Part shown: in pieces, positions 50,757 to 58,095 of the stretch
Layout of the letters: the number at the start of each line of letters is the position of its first letter
Position numbering within the stretch: the first letter of the stretch is position 1
Notes under the pieces: model-generated
The model's database searches: none
Told to the model about the DNA's origin: nothing
The model's input: the letters and a program-made list of their open reading frames with translations, nothing else
Program-made: the position numbers and the translations under genes
Source: an uncultured Candidatus Nemicrothrix sp.
GTDB lineage: Bacteria; Actinomycetota; Acidimicrobiia; Acidimicrobiales; MedAcidi-G1
Assembly (NCBI GenBank): GCA_913055915.1
Contig: CAJXKL010000002.1
Location: 124,001-188,000 of the forward strand
Length of the DNA: 64,000 bases
Direction: 5' to 3'

Positions 50757-50830
50757 TGTCCGCCCCCGGGGCTCGAACCCAGAACCTGCATATCAAGGGC
50801 CCGATGCACTGCTAACTGGGTTTGCGTCGC
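50757..50830 (-). other. tRNA-like 3' half (T-arm plus acceptor strand), possible att remnant
   Basis: On the minus strand CTGGG-TTCGAGC-CCCGG forms a canonical T-arm followed by a seven-base GGGCGGA that could be an acceptor 3' strand. The region upstream (CCCAGTTAGCAGTGC) is D-arm-like, but no 5' strand complementary to GGGCGGA and no regular anticodon arm were found. It is therefore not annotated as a functional tRNA. Such partial tRNAs commonly mark integration sites. Confidence 0.3.
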
Positions 50831-51135
50831 CCTTCGCGCGTTCCCAATCTGTCCGAAACGCGTTCCTGGCCTCATCGGAGTTGCCTTGAGAACCCCTTCG
50901 TTGCAGGGGTTTGGGGGTTTCGCGCCACCCTCCACGAGGGCGAGTTCACGGCTGGTCACCAGCCAGCCCCCTAGAGCGGGAAGTCAGGAGACGGGCTCGC
51001 TGGAACGCAGGTCGGCCAGAAGTCGGTGTGTGTCCGGGGCTCTGTTGGACGTATCGGACCCGTCGAGACCCTCCAGCGTCAGTGCCCCTCCGGGAGGGAA
51101 GAGGCTGAGCCGGTCGGGGCGTCGGTTGTTTCCGG

Positions 51136-53982
51136 TCACGGCATCGTTCCTTCCGGGACTCTGAAGACCTCTATCCGCCGGTTCTCGGGTAGAAGCATTT
51201 TCGCGGCTGTCTTGATCTCGTCTGGCGATATCCGTTCCACCTCGTAGTACCGGTCAGCGAGGGTCGCTGAATCCTCACCGCCGCTGCGTCCCCAGGCAAT
51301 GAGGCGTTCCAGGATGTCCCCGTTGGTGATGAAGTCCAGATCGGTAAGCACCGTGGATCTGGCCCGTTCCAGCTCATCCCTGTCGGGCCCGGACGCAGCC
51401 AGATCGGCCATCTCCGCAAGCGTCCGGGAATACAGTTCGGCAATCCCTTCCGGGTTGCCGTTGACGCTAACGAACACCTCAGCCACCGGAATCGGGTGTT
51501 CCACGAGGTCGATGAAGACCTGGCCGCCTCCGTAGGACAGGCCCATCTCTTCCCGGAGTGTCGTGAACAGGCGTGACTGCAGGATCCTCTCGAGCACCCT
51601 CGAAGCCGCCAGCATCTCCTCGGTCGGGTCAACCTCTGTTATCACAAGCAGTTCGAACCCGGCAGATGCCTCGTTGGCCCCGGCGCTGACAGTCCTCGTA
51701 ACTACGCCAACCGGAGGTTCGGGTGCGAGGGCGGCCCACGTGTCTGAAGGCCCCGCAGGAAGGGTGCCCACGTACCGGTCCGCCAGGCGCCGTACGGTGA
51801 TCTCGTCGGTGTCGCCGACGACTGCGATGACGAGGTCGTCGACATCGCCCAGGCGGCTCTCGAACATTGCCAGCGCACCCTCAGCTGAGAAGTTCGTGAC
51901 CTGGGACGCATCGGGATACGGCCTGAAGTAGGCGTCGCCCCCGTAACGGGCATCAGCCAACTGAACCGACGAGGCAGCGTAGGGGTCCGCCTCGACCGAG
52001 CGCTGTTCGCTGGTGATCGCCTCTACGGCCTCATCGAAGGCCGGGCCGTCGACACGCGGTTCGTTGGCCCGCAGATACGACAATGCAAACAACGACTCCA
52101 GGTCGGTGCTGCGGGCCGAGCCCATGAAACCCTCGGTTGTCTCGTTGATCATCGACATCAGCCAGATGCCGGCTGACTGCTGGAACGCCTCGACCTCCAG
52201 GGCGCTCAGGTCCGCCGCCCCGCTCCGGTCAACCGCTCCCGTCGCCTTGTCGACCAATGCCGAGCTACCCGGTTCCAGGAGCGTCCAACCGCCCTGTGAC
52301 TCCGCCCAGAGGTCGACTTGTCCCTCGGAGATGTCGGACCGGGTGAAGATGACGCTGGCCCCGTTCCTGTACACGAACTCGACCGCGCCATGGGTCGAGA
52401 TCCGGTTCACGGCTACAGGGTCCACGGCCGTCGGCGGCTCCATGAGAGAGTCGACAACACCTGTGGTTTCCGCTCGTCCGGTACCCGCGGTGCCGGTCAG
52501 GCCTTCATTGACGGCAGCTTCCAGTTCGGCAGTGGACGGCAGGTCGGCGGGATCGTGACCGACCACGAGTACCAACGGGGCCGCCTCCCCGAACGTGGTG
52601 GCGAAGTGCGAGGAGAGCTCGTCGGCCGTGATCGATTCAAGCATCTCTGTCTGGCGTGCGTGTCGGGCCGTCACCTCACCTATGTCGGCTCCTCCAAGGA
52701 AGTGCGCCACGTAGGAGGCGGCGAACGAGTAGTCCTGACGCGTTGCCTCGGCAGCCAGGGACTGGTCCAGGGCGTTGGCGAAGGCCGCCCGGTTCCTCTC
52801 CACCGAATCAGATGGGAAGCCGCGGTTGGCGAGGCCGCGCAACTCCAACAGCATTGCCGTCACCGATGCGGCCTCGTCTTTCGCCACGTAGTTGAACCCC
52901 ATGAACCTGAGACTGTCGGTGTAGGCGAACTCCGTGGCGAAGGGCCTCACCACGGGGAGGTTCCCAGCAGCGACCTGCTCGTCCAGGTGTGACTGCACGA
53001 GCGCAGACACCAGACCGTCCAGGAGTGCGGTCCTCTCACCGTCAACCGTTCCGGGTTCCCTGTCGGGGAGGCTGTAGTCGATCGACACGAAGGGGCTCGG
53101 TGCGTCAGGGTGCACCACTACCTCGGCGACAACTCCGGTAACCAATCCAGCCTGTCGGGCTCGGGGCTCGGGGCTGTCGGCCCTGGCCACGTTGTCGCTG
53201 AAGCGGTCGATGACCTCGCGTTCCATGAGGTCCACCGCCAGGTCACCGACAGCGACCACGGCCATTAGGTCGGGCCGGTACCAGCGGTCGTAGAAGTGGA
53301 TCAGGTCCACCGGATCGGTGGTCACGATCGCCCCTTCGGTCCCGATCGGGTCACAGCCCTCGTACACGGATCCCTCTGTGTAGACCTCGTCGAAGCGGGT
53401 GGCGATGAGGCCTTGGGCTGTTTCGGTCATCCGGTACTCCTCGAGCACCACACCCCTCTCGGCAACGACAGCATCGGGATCCAGGGTGGCAGCAGTGGCC
53501 CACTGGTCCAGGACGTCAAAGGCCACCTCGACGTGCTCGGGGCTGTCCAGCGACACCGTCAGGCCGTAGACGGTCGCATCACAACTCGTGTAGGCGTTCA
53601 CATCGGCACCAACCTGCATTCCGAGGGTCTGAAGGGCGTCGTCCAGTTGGTTGCCGGGGTAGTCGGCGGTGCCGTTGAAGAGCATGTGCTCGAGGAAGTG
53701 GGCGATGCCCGAACCTGTCACATTCTGTTCGAGGGAGCCTGCCGCCACCACCAGACGTAGTTCCAGGCTGCCCCCGGGTGCATCGTTGGAGCGGAGGTAG
53801 TAGGTGAGGCCGTTGTCAAGGTGCCCGATGGTGACCGCAGGGTCCACGGGGAGGGTGACGCTTCCGGGGTCATCTACGGCAGCGGTCACCGAGCTGCCGC
53901 TAAGAGCGGTTTCGCCCGGACCGGGCCCACTGCCACAGGCTGCCAGAAGAAGCGCCAGGAGAGCCCCGGCACCGAGTCTCAT
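51136..53982 (-). CDS. M16 family zinc metallopeptidase, lipoprotein (PqqL-like)
   Basis: The 948-aa protein has a signal peptide with lipobox LAAC (lipidated C16) and an inverted zinc motif HFLEH (H95, E98, H99) with the distal ligand Glu about 76 residues later (E175, in VVAERGVVLEEY). It has four M16 lobes in two halves; the second half (from about 510) lacks a zinc motif, and R/Y-loop-like LREEMGLSYGGG is seen in the C-terminal lobe. It degrades peptides outside the membrane. The PqqL/pitrilysin length is normal. The start is chosen at the ATG before the signal peptide; upstream frame residues are not signal-like. The gene runs toward the accessory region. Confidence 0.88.
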   Translation of the reverse strand: MRLGAGALLALLLAACGSGPGPGETALSGSSVTAAVDDPGSVTLPVDPAVTIGHLDNGLTYYLRSNDAPGGSLELRLVVAAGSLEQNVTGSGIAHFLEHMLFNGTADYPGNQLDDALQTLGMQVGADVNAYTSCDATVYGLTVSLDSPEHVEVAFDVLDQWATAATLDPDAVVAERGVVLEEYRMTETAQGLIATRFDEVYTEGSVYEGCDPIGTEGAIVTTDPVDLIHFYDRWYRPDLMAVVAVGDLAVDLMEREVIDRFSDNVARADSPEPRARQAGLVTGVVAEVVVHPDAPSPFVSIDYSLPDREPGTVDGERTALLDGLVSALVQSHLDEQVAAGNLPVVRPFATEFAYTDSLRFMGFNYVAKDEAASVTAMLLELRGLANRGFPSDSVERNRAAFANALDQSLAAEATRQDYSFAASYVAHFLGGADIGEVTARHARQTEMLESITADELSSHFATTFGEAAPLVLVVGHDPADLPSTAELEAAVNEGLTGTAGTGRAETTGVVDSLMEPPTAVDPVAVNRISTHGAVEFVYRNGASVIFTRSDISEGQVDLWAESQGGWTLLEPGSSALVDKATGAVDRSGAADLSALEVEAFQQSAGIWLMSMINETTEGFMGSARSTDLESLFALSYLRANEPRVDGPAFDEAVEAITSEQRSVEADPYAASSVQLADARYGGDAYFRPYPDASQVTNFSAEGALAMFESRLGDVDDLVIAVVGDTDEITVRRLADRYVGTLPAGPSDTWAALAPEPPVGVVTRTVSAGANEASAGFELLVITEVDPTEEMLAASRVLERILQSRLFTTLREEMGLSYGGGQVFIDLVEHPIPVAEVFVSVNGNPEGIAELYSRTLAEMADLAASGPDRDELERARSTVLTDLDFITNGDILERLIAWGRSGGEDSATLADRYYEVERISPDEIKTAAKMLLPENRRIEVFRVPEGTMP

Positions 53983-54040
53983 CTGACTGTTCCTGTCTGC
54001 ATCGGGTGAGGCATCAGGAAAGGGGGTGGCGCCGGGCGCC

Positions 54041-55105
54041 TCACGCAGCCCGCTCCACCCTGGCTTCGCTGTAGGGCGTGACCATGTCCTCGACGACGTC
54101 CTCGGGGCCGGCCACCAGCACGTACTCCAGGTTCCTGAGGCGCCCCGGGGTGCCGACCCTGCGGCCTTCACGGTTGTGGACGCCGATGGTGGCACCCACG
54201 TAGCGACCCGACTCGAAGGCCAGGGCTGCCGTGTGGCCACGATCGGAACATGCGTCGATCAGCTCGTCCAGGCCCAGCCAGGACTCGTTGTTGTAGGAGA
54301 GCACCACAATGTGTGCCTCGACGTCGGCTATCACGCTCCGTAGGGCATCAGGCATCAGGGGCTTGCGGTTGAAGGGGCTTGAGGAGCCCGGCTCGCGGCA
54401 CTCCACCCGCTTGTTGGCTATGCCGTAGTGGTCGGGATCGTCCCATGCCACCAGGGTCTCCCAGACGTGGTAGTTGGCCAGGTAGCGGTGCTGGTTGTAG
54501 GGCGGGTCCAGGTATGCCAAGTCGAAGGGTCCGAGCCCGGTCGCAAGGTCGATGGCATTGCCACGGATTGCTGCACCCGGTCCGGGGAGCAGGTCAGGCA
54601 CCCGGAGTTCAAGGTGGTTGTGGCTACGGGGTGCCCAGTTCTTGAGATACGCCATCTGTACGCCCGTGGTCGAGTCCACCCTGTCCGTTGCCTCCATGAG
54701 GCTGGTCAGGAGGACCGGGAAGAGCGGGTCCTCCCTGTGACCCTCGAGGTCATCTCGGATGGCATCGACCCGTTCTCCGTTGAAGGGCTGTACGTACCTG
54801 GCGTCGTGACAGAAGGTCTCCGTGAAGTACCCGGCGCTCCCCGCAAGGCCGTTCAGCCGCTTGACCTCAGCGGCGAGCCGGTCCATGTCGACAAGGCTGG
54901 AATCGGTTGCCACGTAGCAGCCCGCCAGGACCTCGCCGTACCTGGTGATGTCCACCGCGGTCACGTGGGCTCCCTGTTTCTTGAAAGCCTGTGCCACCCG
55001 GGTGGTTCCCGAGAACATGTCGAGGGCCGTTGAGGCCCCACTCCGGGCGAACAGATCCGAGAGCAGTGGCACCAGGCGCCTCTTGGACCCGATGTACTTG
55101 ATCAC
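54041..55105 (-). CDS. D12-class DNA adenine N6-methyltransferase (orphan)
   Basis: The 354-aa protein has the D12 motif order: motif X at the N-terminus (MIKYIGSKRRLVPLL), SAM-binding motif I ALDMFSGTTRVAQAFKKQG, TAVDITRYG, and catalytic motif IV DLAYLDPPYNQHRYLANYHV (DPPY). The NKRVECREP and VVLSYNNESWL regions match a subgroup of adenine methylases. GTG start at 55105, 4 nt after the OmpA-like stop, so it is cotranscribed. No restriction endonuclease lies near, so it is probably solitary; its target sequence cannot be predicted. Confidence 0.85.
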   Translation of the reverse strand: MIKYIGSKRRLVPLLSDLFARSGASTALDMFSGTTRVAQAFKKQGAHVTAVDITRYGEVLAGCYVATDSSLVDMDRLAAEVKRLNGLAGSAGYFTETFCHDARYVQPFNGERVDAIRDDLEGHREDPLFPVLLTSLMEATDRVDSTTGVQMAYLKNWAPRSHNHLELRVPDLLPGPGAAIRGNAIDLATGLGPFDLAYLDPPYNQHRYLANYHVWETLVAWDDPDHYGIANKRVECREPGSSSPFNRKPLMPDALRSVIADVEAHIVVLSYNNESWLGLDELIDACSDRGHTAALAFESGRYVGATIGVHNREGRRVGTPGRLRNLEYVLVAGPEDVVEDMVTPYSEARVERAA

Positions 55106-55109
55106 CGGT

Positions 55110-56060
55110 TCAACCCGATGGGATCGTCGTGGGGATCGGTGTGTCGTCGACCGGTTCAGCCTCAATGGGCTGGTCTCCGGTCTCCTCGGCCAGGTTGATC
55201 GCCGGACGGGTCAGCCCGGTCTGCCCCTCCGGGATCACGAGGAACTCGATTCGACGGTTTCGGCCCTTGCCCTCCTTTGTGAGGTTGTCCGAGATCGGAT
55301 CGGTCTCACCCAGGCCGAGGGTTGTCAACTGTTCCGGTTCAGCACCCCTGGCAACCAACTGGGTGCGTACAGCCTCGGCCCTTATGGTCGACAACTCCAG
55401 GTTGGCCTCGGCCTCACCGTCGCTATCGGTGTGACCGATGATCTGGACCGAAACCGTCGGGTTCATCGCCAGGAATCCGGCAATCAGGTCGAGGGTCGGT
55501 ACCGACTCCTCGGTGATGCGGTCCCCTCCGCTGCCGAAGCGGATGGGTGAGTGGGCCGCTGCTGCGCTCAGCCTGGCCTGAAGCAACAGATCGGCCTGGG
55601 CGGCCGGAAGGTCCGGCACCTCGGGTTCGTCGCCCTCTTCGATCTCTGGCTCGGGCACCATCAGCCTGTTGTCCACGCCGATCACCTCGGCCTGGGCCTG
55701 GGCCACGCGGGTGGCGGCCTCCTTCAGCTCGGGTGACGCCACCCGGCCGTAGAGGATCACGGTCCAGTCCTCGACCTGGACCTCAACGGACGGCAGGCCG
55801 GCCTGGATCATGGCGGCCTGCACCACGCCGGTCAGGTCCAACTGCTCGTCCTCGGTCACCTCCTCGCCGGATGAGCCGATCGCCACCACGACGAAGAAGG
55901 CGATCACCAGGAGGCCCGCGACCAGGCCGCGCCGCTCGAGCAGCATCTCGGCGAACCCCCCCCGGGGAGGTGAGCTGGGTCGACGCCCGCCACCGAATGC
56001 CGGGCCGAAGCCCCCTGTGCGTCCGCGACGGTCGCGGGGGTCGCGCATCCAGCCCGTCAT
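55110..56060 (-). CDS. BON/OmpA-domain membrane protein (ArfA-like)
   Basis: The 316-aa protein has a Gly/Arg-rich cytoplasmic N-terminus, one TM helix (GLVAGLLVIAFFVVVAIG, about 45-62), a BON domain (about 73-135; VEVQVEDWTVILYGRVASPE), a linker, and a C-terminal OmpA peptidoglycan-binding domain (about 170-275; IIGHTDSDGEAEANLELSTI, RAEAVRTQLVARG, GKGRNRRIEFLV). This order equals mycobacterial OmpATb/ArfA. It should anchor to the cell wall. The last about 35 residues are Pro/Glu-rich. It is operonic with the adenine methylase, an odd pairing. Confidence 0.87.
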   Translation of the reverse strand: MTGWMRDPRDRRGRTGGFGPAFGGGRRPSSPPRGGFAEMLLERRGLVAGLLVIAFFVVVAIGSSGEEVTEDEQLDLTGVVQAAMIQAGLPSVEVQVEDWTVILYGRVASPELKEAATRVAQAQAEVIGVDNRLMVPEPEIEEGDEPEVPDLPAAQADLLLQARLSAAAAHSPIRFGSGGDRITEESVPTLDLIAGFLAMNPTVSVQIIGHTDSDGEAEANLELSTIRAEAVRTQLVARGAEPEQLTTLGLGETDPISDNLTKEGKGRNRRIEFLVIPEGQTGLTRPAINLAEETGDQPIEAEPVDDTPIPTTIPSG

Positions 56061-56161
56061 CGGCCGGTCATGGGAGTCGTCTCAGGTGTCGGATACCACA
56101 AGCCTGCCCGACGGCAGGACCCGACGGCACGCATGCCGCCTACCCGGGTGGTTTTCGCAGT

Positions 56162-57034
56162 TCAGATCCCCGCTAGGGGAGCCACGATCCTCTCGCCGAA
56201 CTCGGCCAGGGAAGCTTCCGGGTCGGCCCAGAACAGGAAGGCCGGAACGACCATCCGGCTAACTCCCATCGCAGCCGACTCCTGCGCCGCACCTACCGGA
56301 TCATCGCCCATGAGGTCCTCTCCATCGCCTGTGACCTCAATCGAGCCAGGGTCGCGGCCGTGCTCCTCGGCCGACTGACGCATAGTCGCCAACAGGTCGC
56401 CCAGGTCCCCGCCACCGGTAGGGAAGAAGCCGTCACCCAGGCGCCCGGCTCGGCGGGCCGCAGCGTGGCTGTGACCGCCGACCACCACGGGGACCGTCCC
56501 GTCTGCAGGCTTGGGGTTCGAGGAGACCTCGCTGAACGACACGAACTCACCGTCGAACGAGACACCGTTCCCGGACCACAGGGTGCGAAGCACCGACACG
56601 TACTCGTCGGTACGGGCTGCACGGCGTTCCCATGGCACGCCCATTGCCTCGAACTCCTCGCGGAGCCACCCGACCCCGATGCCCAGCTCAACGCGTCCTC
56701 CTGTCAGGTCGTCGAGGGTTCCCACCCGCTTGGCCAGGGCAAGGGGCTCGTGTTCCGGGAGGATCAGGATGCCGGTACCCAGGCGGATGGTCGAGGTATT
56801 GGCCCCCAGCCAGGTCAGCCAGATCAGGGGATCGACCAGGGGGGTGTCAGGCCCCATCGGCATCTTGCCGCTCGGGTCGTACGGGTAGGCCGATTCGTAG
56901 TCATGCGGGTAGACGACGTGCTCCACCGTCCAGACCGACTCAAACCCGGCTGCCTCTGCGTTGGTGCCCAGGGCAACTGCTCCCTCGGCGCCACCGAACG
57001 GCCCTGCGTTAGCGAATGCGATGCCGACCTTCAT
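56162..57034 (-). CDS. LLM-class F420-dependent oxidoreductase
   Basis: The 290-aa TIM-barrel flavin/F420 oxidoreductase has MKVGIAFANAGPFGGAEGAV, SVWTVEHVVYPHDYES, STIRLGTGILILPEHEPLAL, TGGRVELGIGVGWLREEFEA and VPVVVGGHSHAAARRAGRLG. These are typical of the actinobacterial F420-linked luciferase-like family. The substrate is not predictable. The start is set by a GGAGGG Shine-Dalgarno 6-7 nt before the ATG at 57034; a longer upstream frame is not protein-like. Confidence 0.88.
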   Translation of the reverse strand: MKVGIAFANAGPFGGAEGAVALGTNAEAAGFESVWTVEHVVYPHDYESAYPYDPSGKMPMGPDTPLVDPLIWLTWLGANTSTIRLGTGILILPEHEPLALAKRVGTLDDLTGGRVELGIGVGWLREEFEAMGVPWERRAARTDEYVSVLRTLWSGNGVSFDGEFVSFSEVSSNPKPADGTVPVVVGGHSHAAARRAGRLGDGFFPTGGGDLGDLLATMRQSAEEHGRDPGSIEVTGDGEDLMGDDPVGAAQESAAMGVSRMVVPAFLFWADPEASLAEFGERIVAPLAGI

Positions 57035-57147
57035 GGCGGTCCCTCCACTTTGACCCTCTGTCAGGATCCTCGTCGAAGCAGTGAGTCTGTCTGGTCGGCC
57101 GCCCATGCTGCCAGTCGGGGTCATGATCGGGGCCTGGAACCGGTCCC

Positions 57148-57153
57148 TACACT
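57148..57153 (+). promoter_or_regulatory. TACACT -10 element, leaderless promoter of the HD-domain gene
   Basis: TACACT ends 7 nt before the ATG at 57161, supporting a short stand-alone gene. Confidence 0.5.
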
Positions 57154-57160
57154 TCTTGTT

Positions 57161-57937
57161 ATGGGAGACGGATCAGGAGGCGCCGACCGCCTCAGCACCA
57201 TCCTTCTCGAGCCCGACTGCGCTCCGGGACTTTGGGCATCGATCGGCTCGGGGGAGATGGAGATCCTGGTGCCGGAACTGCTATTGCTCGCCATGGAGCA
57301 GGACCCCATCCACCGCCACAAGGACGTCTTGGCCCACACGATCGCCGTTGTCAACAAGACCCGGCCAGAGATCACGGTCCGCCTCGGTGCACTCTTCCAC
57401 GACATTGCCAAGCCACGCACCAGGTCCTATGAACACGGAGGGGTCACCTTTCGACACCACGAGGTTGTCGGGGCGCGCATGGCCCGCAAGCGGCTCGAGG
57501 CCCTGGGCTACCCGGAACAGGTGCTCGACGATGTGAGCGAGCTGGTACGGCTCTCCGGCCGCTTCAAGGGCTACTCCGAAGGCTGGTCCGACTCAGCCGT
57601 ACGCCGCTACGCCAGGGACGCCGGGCCGCTGCTCGGAACACTCAACGAGATGATCCGTTGCGACTGCACCACCCGCAGCCAGGTGAAGGTCGCCGCAGTC
57701 CAGTCGGCGATGGATGACCTGGAACTGCGAATATCGGTGCTCGCCGAGGCAGAGCGGTTGGCCGCCGAGCGGCCCGAGATGGACGGTGCCGCCGTAATGG
57801 CCCACCTGGGGATTGCCCCCGGCCCGGTGGTCGGAGAGGCCCTCTCCTTTCTGCTCGAGACCAAGCGGGCCGAAGGCCATCTCGAGCGTGCTGAGCTCGA
57901 AGCCCGCCTCGACGCATGGTGGGCCTCGCCGCGCTGA
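57161..57937 (+). CDS. stand-alone HD protein equal to the C-terminal half of a CCA-adding enzyme
   Basis: The 258-aa protein matches the region after the nucleotidyltransferase head of actinobacterial CCA tRNA nucleotidyltransferases: PIHRHKDVLAHTIAVV (about 49-64), HD motif RLGALFHDIAKPRTRSYEHG (H80, D81), FRHHEVVGARMARKRLEALG, WSDSAVRRYARDAGPLLG, RCDCTTRSQVKVAA and MAHLGIAPGPVVGEALSF. The catalytic nucleotidyltransferase domain (DxD) and its tRNA-grip are missing, and no such frame exists upstream. It has its own leaderless promoter, so it is not a simple gene fragment. It may retain a phosphohydrolase or tRNA-binding activity, or be a subunit of a split enzyme. Confidence 0.75.
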   Translation: MGDGSGGADRLSTILLEPDCAPGLWASIGSGEMEILVPELLLLAMEQDPIHRHKDVLAHTIAVVNKTRPEITVRLGALFHDIAKPRTRSYEHGGVTFRHHEVVGARMARKRLEALGYPEQVLDDVSELVRLSGRFKGYSEGWSDSAVRRYARDAGPLLGTLNEMIRCDCTTRSQVKVAAVQSAMDDLELRISVLAEAERLAAERPEMDGAAVMAHLGIAPGPVVGEALSFLLETKRAEGHLERAELEARLDAWWASPR

Positions 57938-58021
57938 GGGGGGATTCCGGCGGGTCGACGCCTCCAACCGCCTGTGAAGAATGAGGTGCTCCCACCTATG
58001 GCGCACGGGTTGTACGCGCAG

Positions 58022-58027
58022 TACGGT
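58022..58027 (+). promoter_or_regulatory. TACGGT -10 element of the EF-G-like gene
   Basis: TACGGT lies 68 nt before the GTG at 58096. A TTGTAC stretch 8 nt further upstream is too close for a -35. The resulting leader of about 60 nt contains the hairpin at 58050-58080. Confidence 0.3.
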
Positions 58028-58049
58028 CGGGCGCCCAAGTCGGACGAGG

Positions 58050-58080
58050 CCGACGGCCGGGCTCAAGCCCTCCCCGTCGG
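58050..58080 (+). promoter_or_regulatory. hairpin in the 5' leader of the EF-G-like gene
   Basis: CCGACGG (58050-58056) pairs perfectly with CCGTCGG (58074-58080). An inner GGGC (58059-58062), TCAA loop and GCCC (58067-58070) extend the stem. The hairpin ends one base before the CGAAGGGGGT Shine-Dalgarno (58081-58090), so it can influence ribosome access. Confidence 0.55.
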
Positions 58081-58095
58081 CGAAGGGGGTTTGCC

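Larger units (their letters stand above)
50677..51135. other. 459-bp non-coding region with tRNA-like fragment and hairpins
   Basis: No protein gene is convincing here. The region holds a tRNA-like 3' half on the minus strand (about 50757-50830) and two perfect hairpins: AACCCCT (50891-50897) with AGGGGTT (50905-50911), and GGCTGG (50950-50955) with CCAGCC (50959-50964). A CCCTCC-GGGAGGG palindrome lies near 51086-51098. It separates the DUF805 gene from the M16 protease gene and may be a decayed mobile-element boundary. Confidence 0.5.

Noticed and set aside
50757-50830. A functional tRNA gene on the minus strand
   Set aside because: Only the T-arm and a possible 3' acceptor strand are regular. 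No complementary 5' acceptor strand or seven-base anticodon loop could be built.
50886-51164. A plus-strand protein gene in the 50.9-51.2 kb gap
   Set aside because: The frame runs through hairpins into the antisense of the M16 gene, has no promoter or Shine-Dalgarno and no protein-like composition.
53983-54240. An N-terminal extension of the M16 protease
   Set aside because: The added residues overlap the methylase end and would hide the lipoprotein signal peptide that starts at 53982.
54041-56060. A restriction-modification or defence system around the adenine methylase
   Set aside because: No endonuclease, helicase or toxin gene is adjacent; the neighbours are an M16 protease and a BON/OmpA protein.
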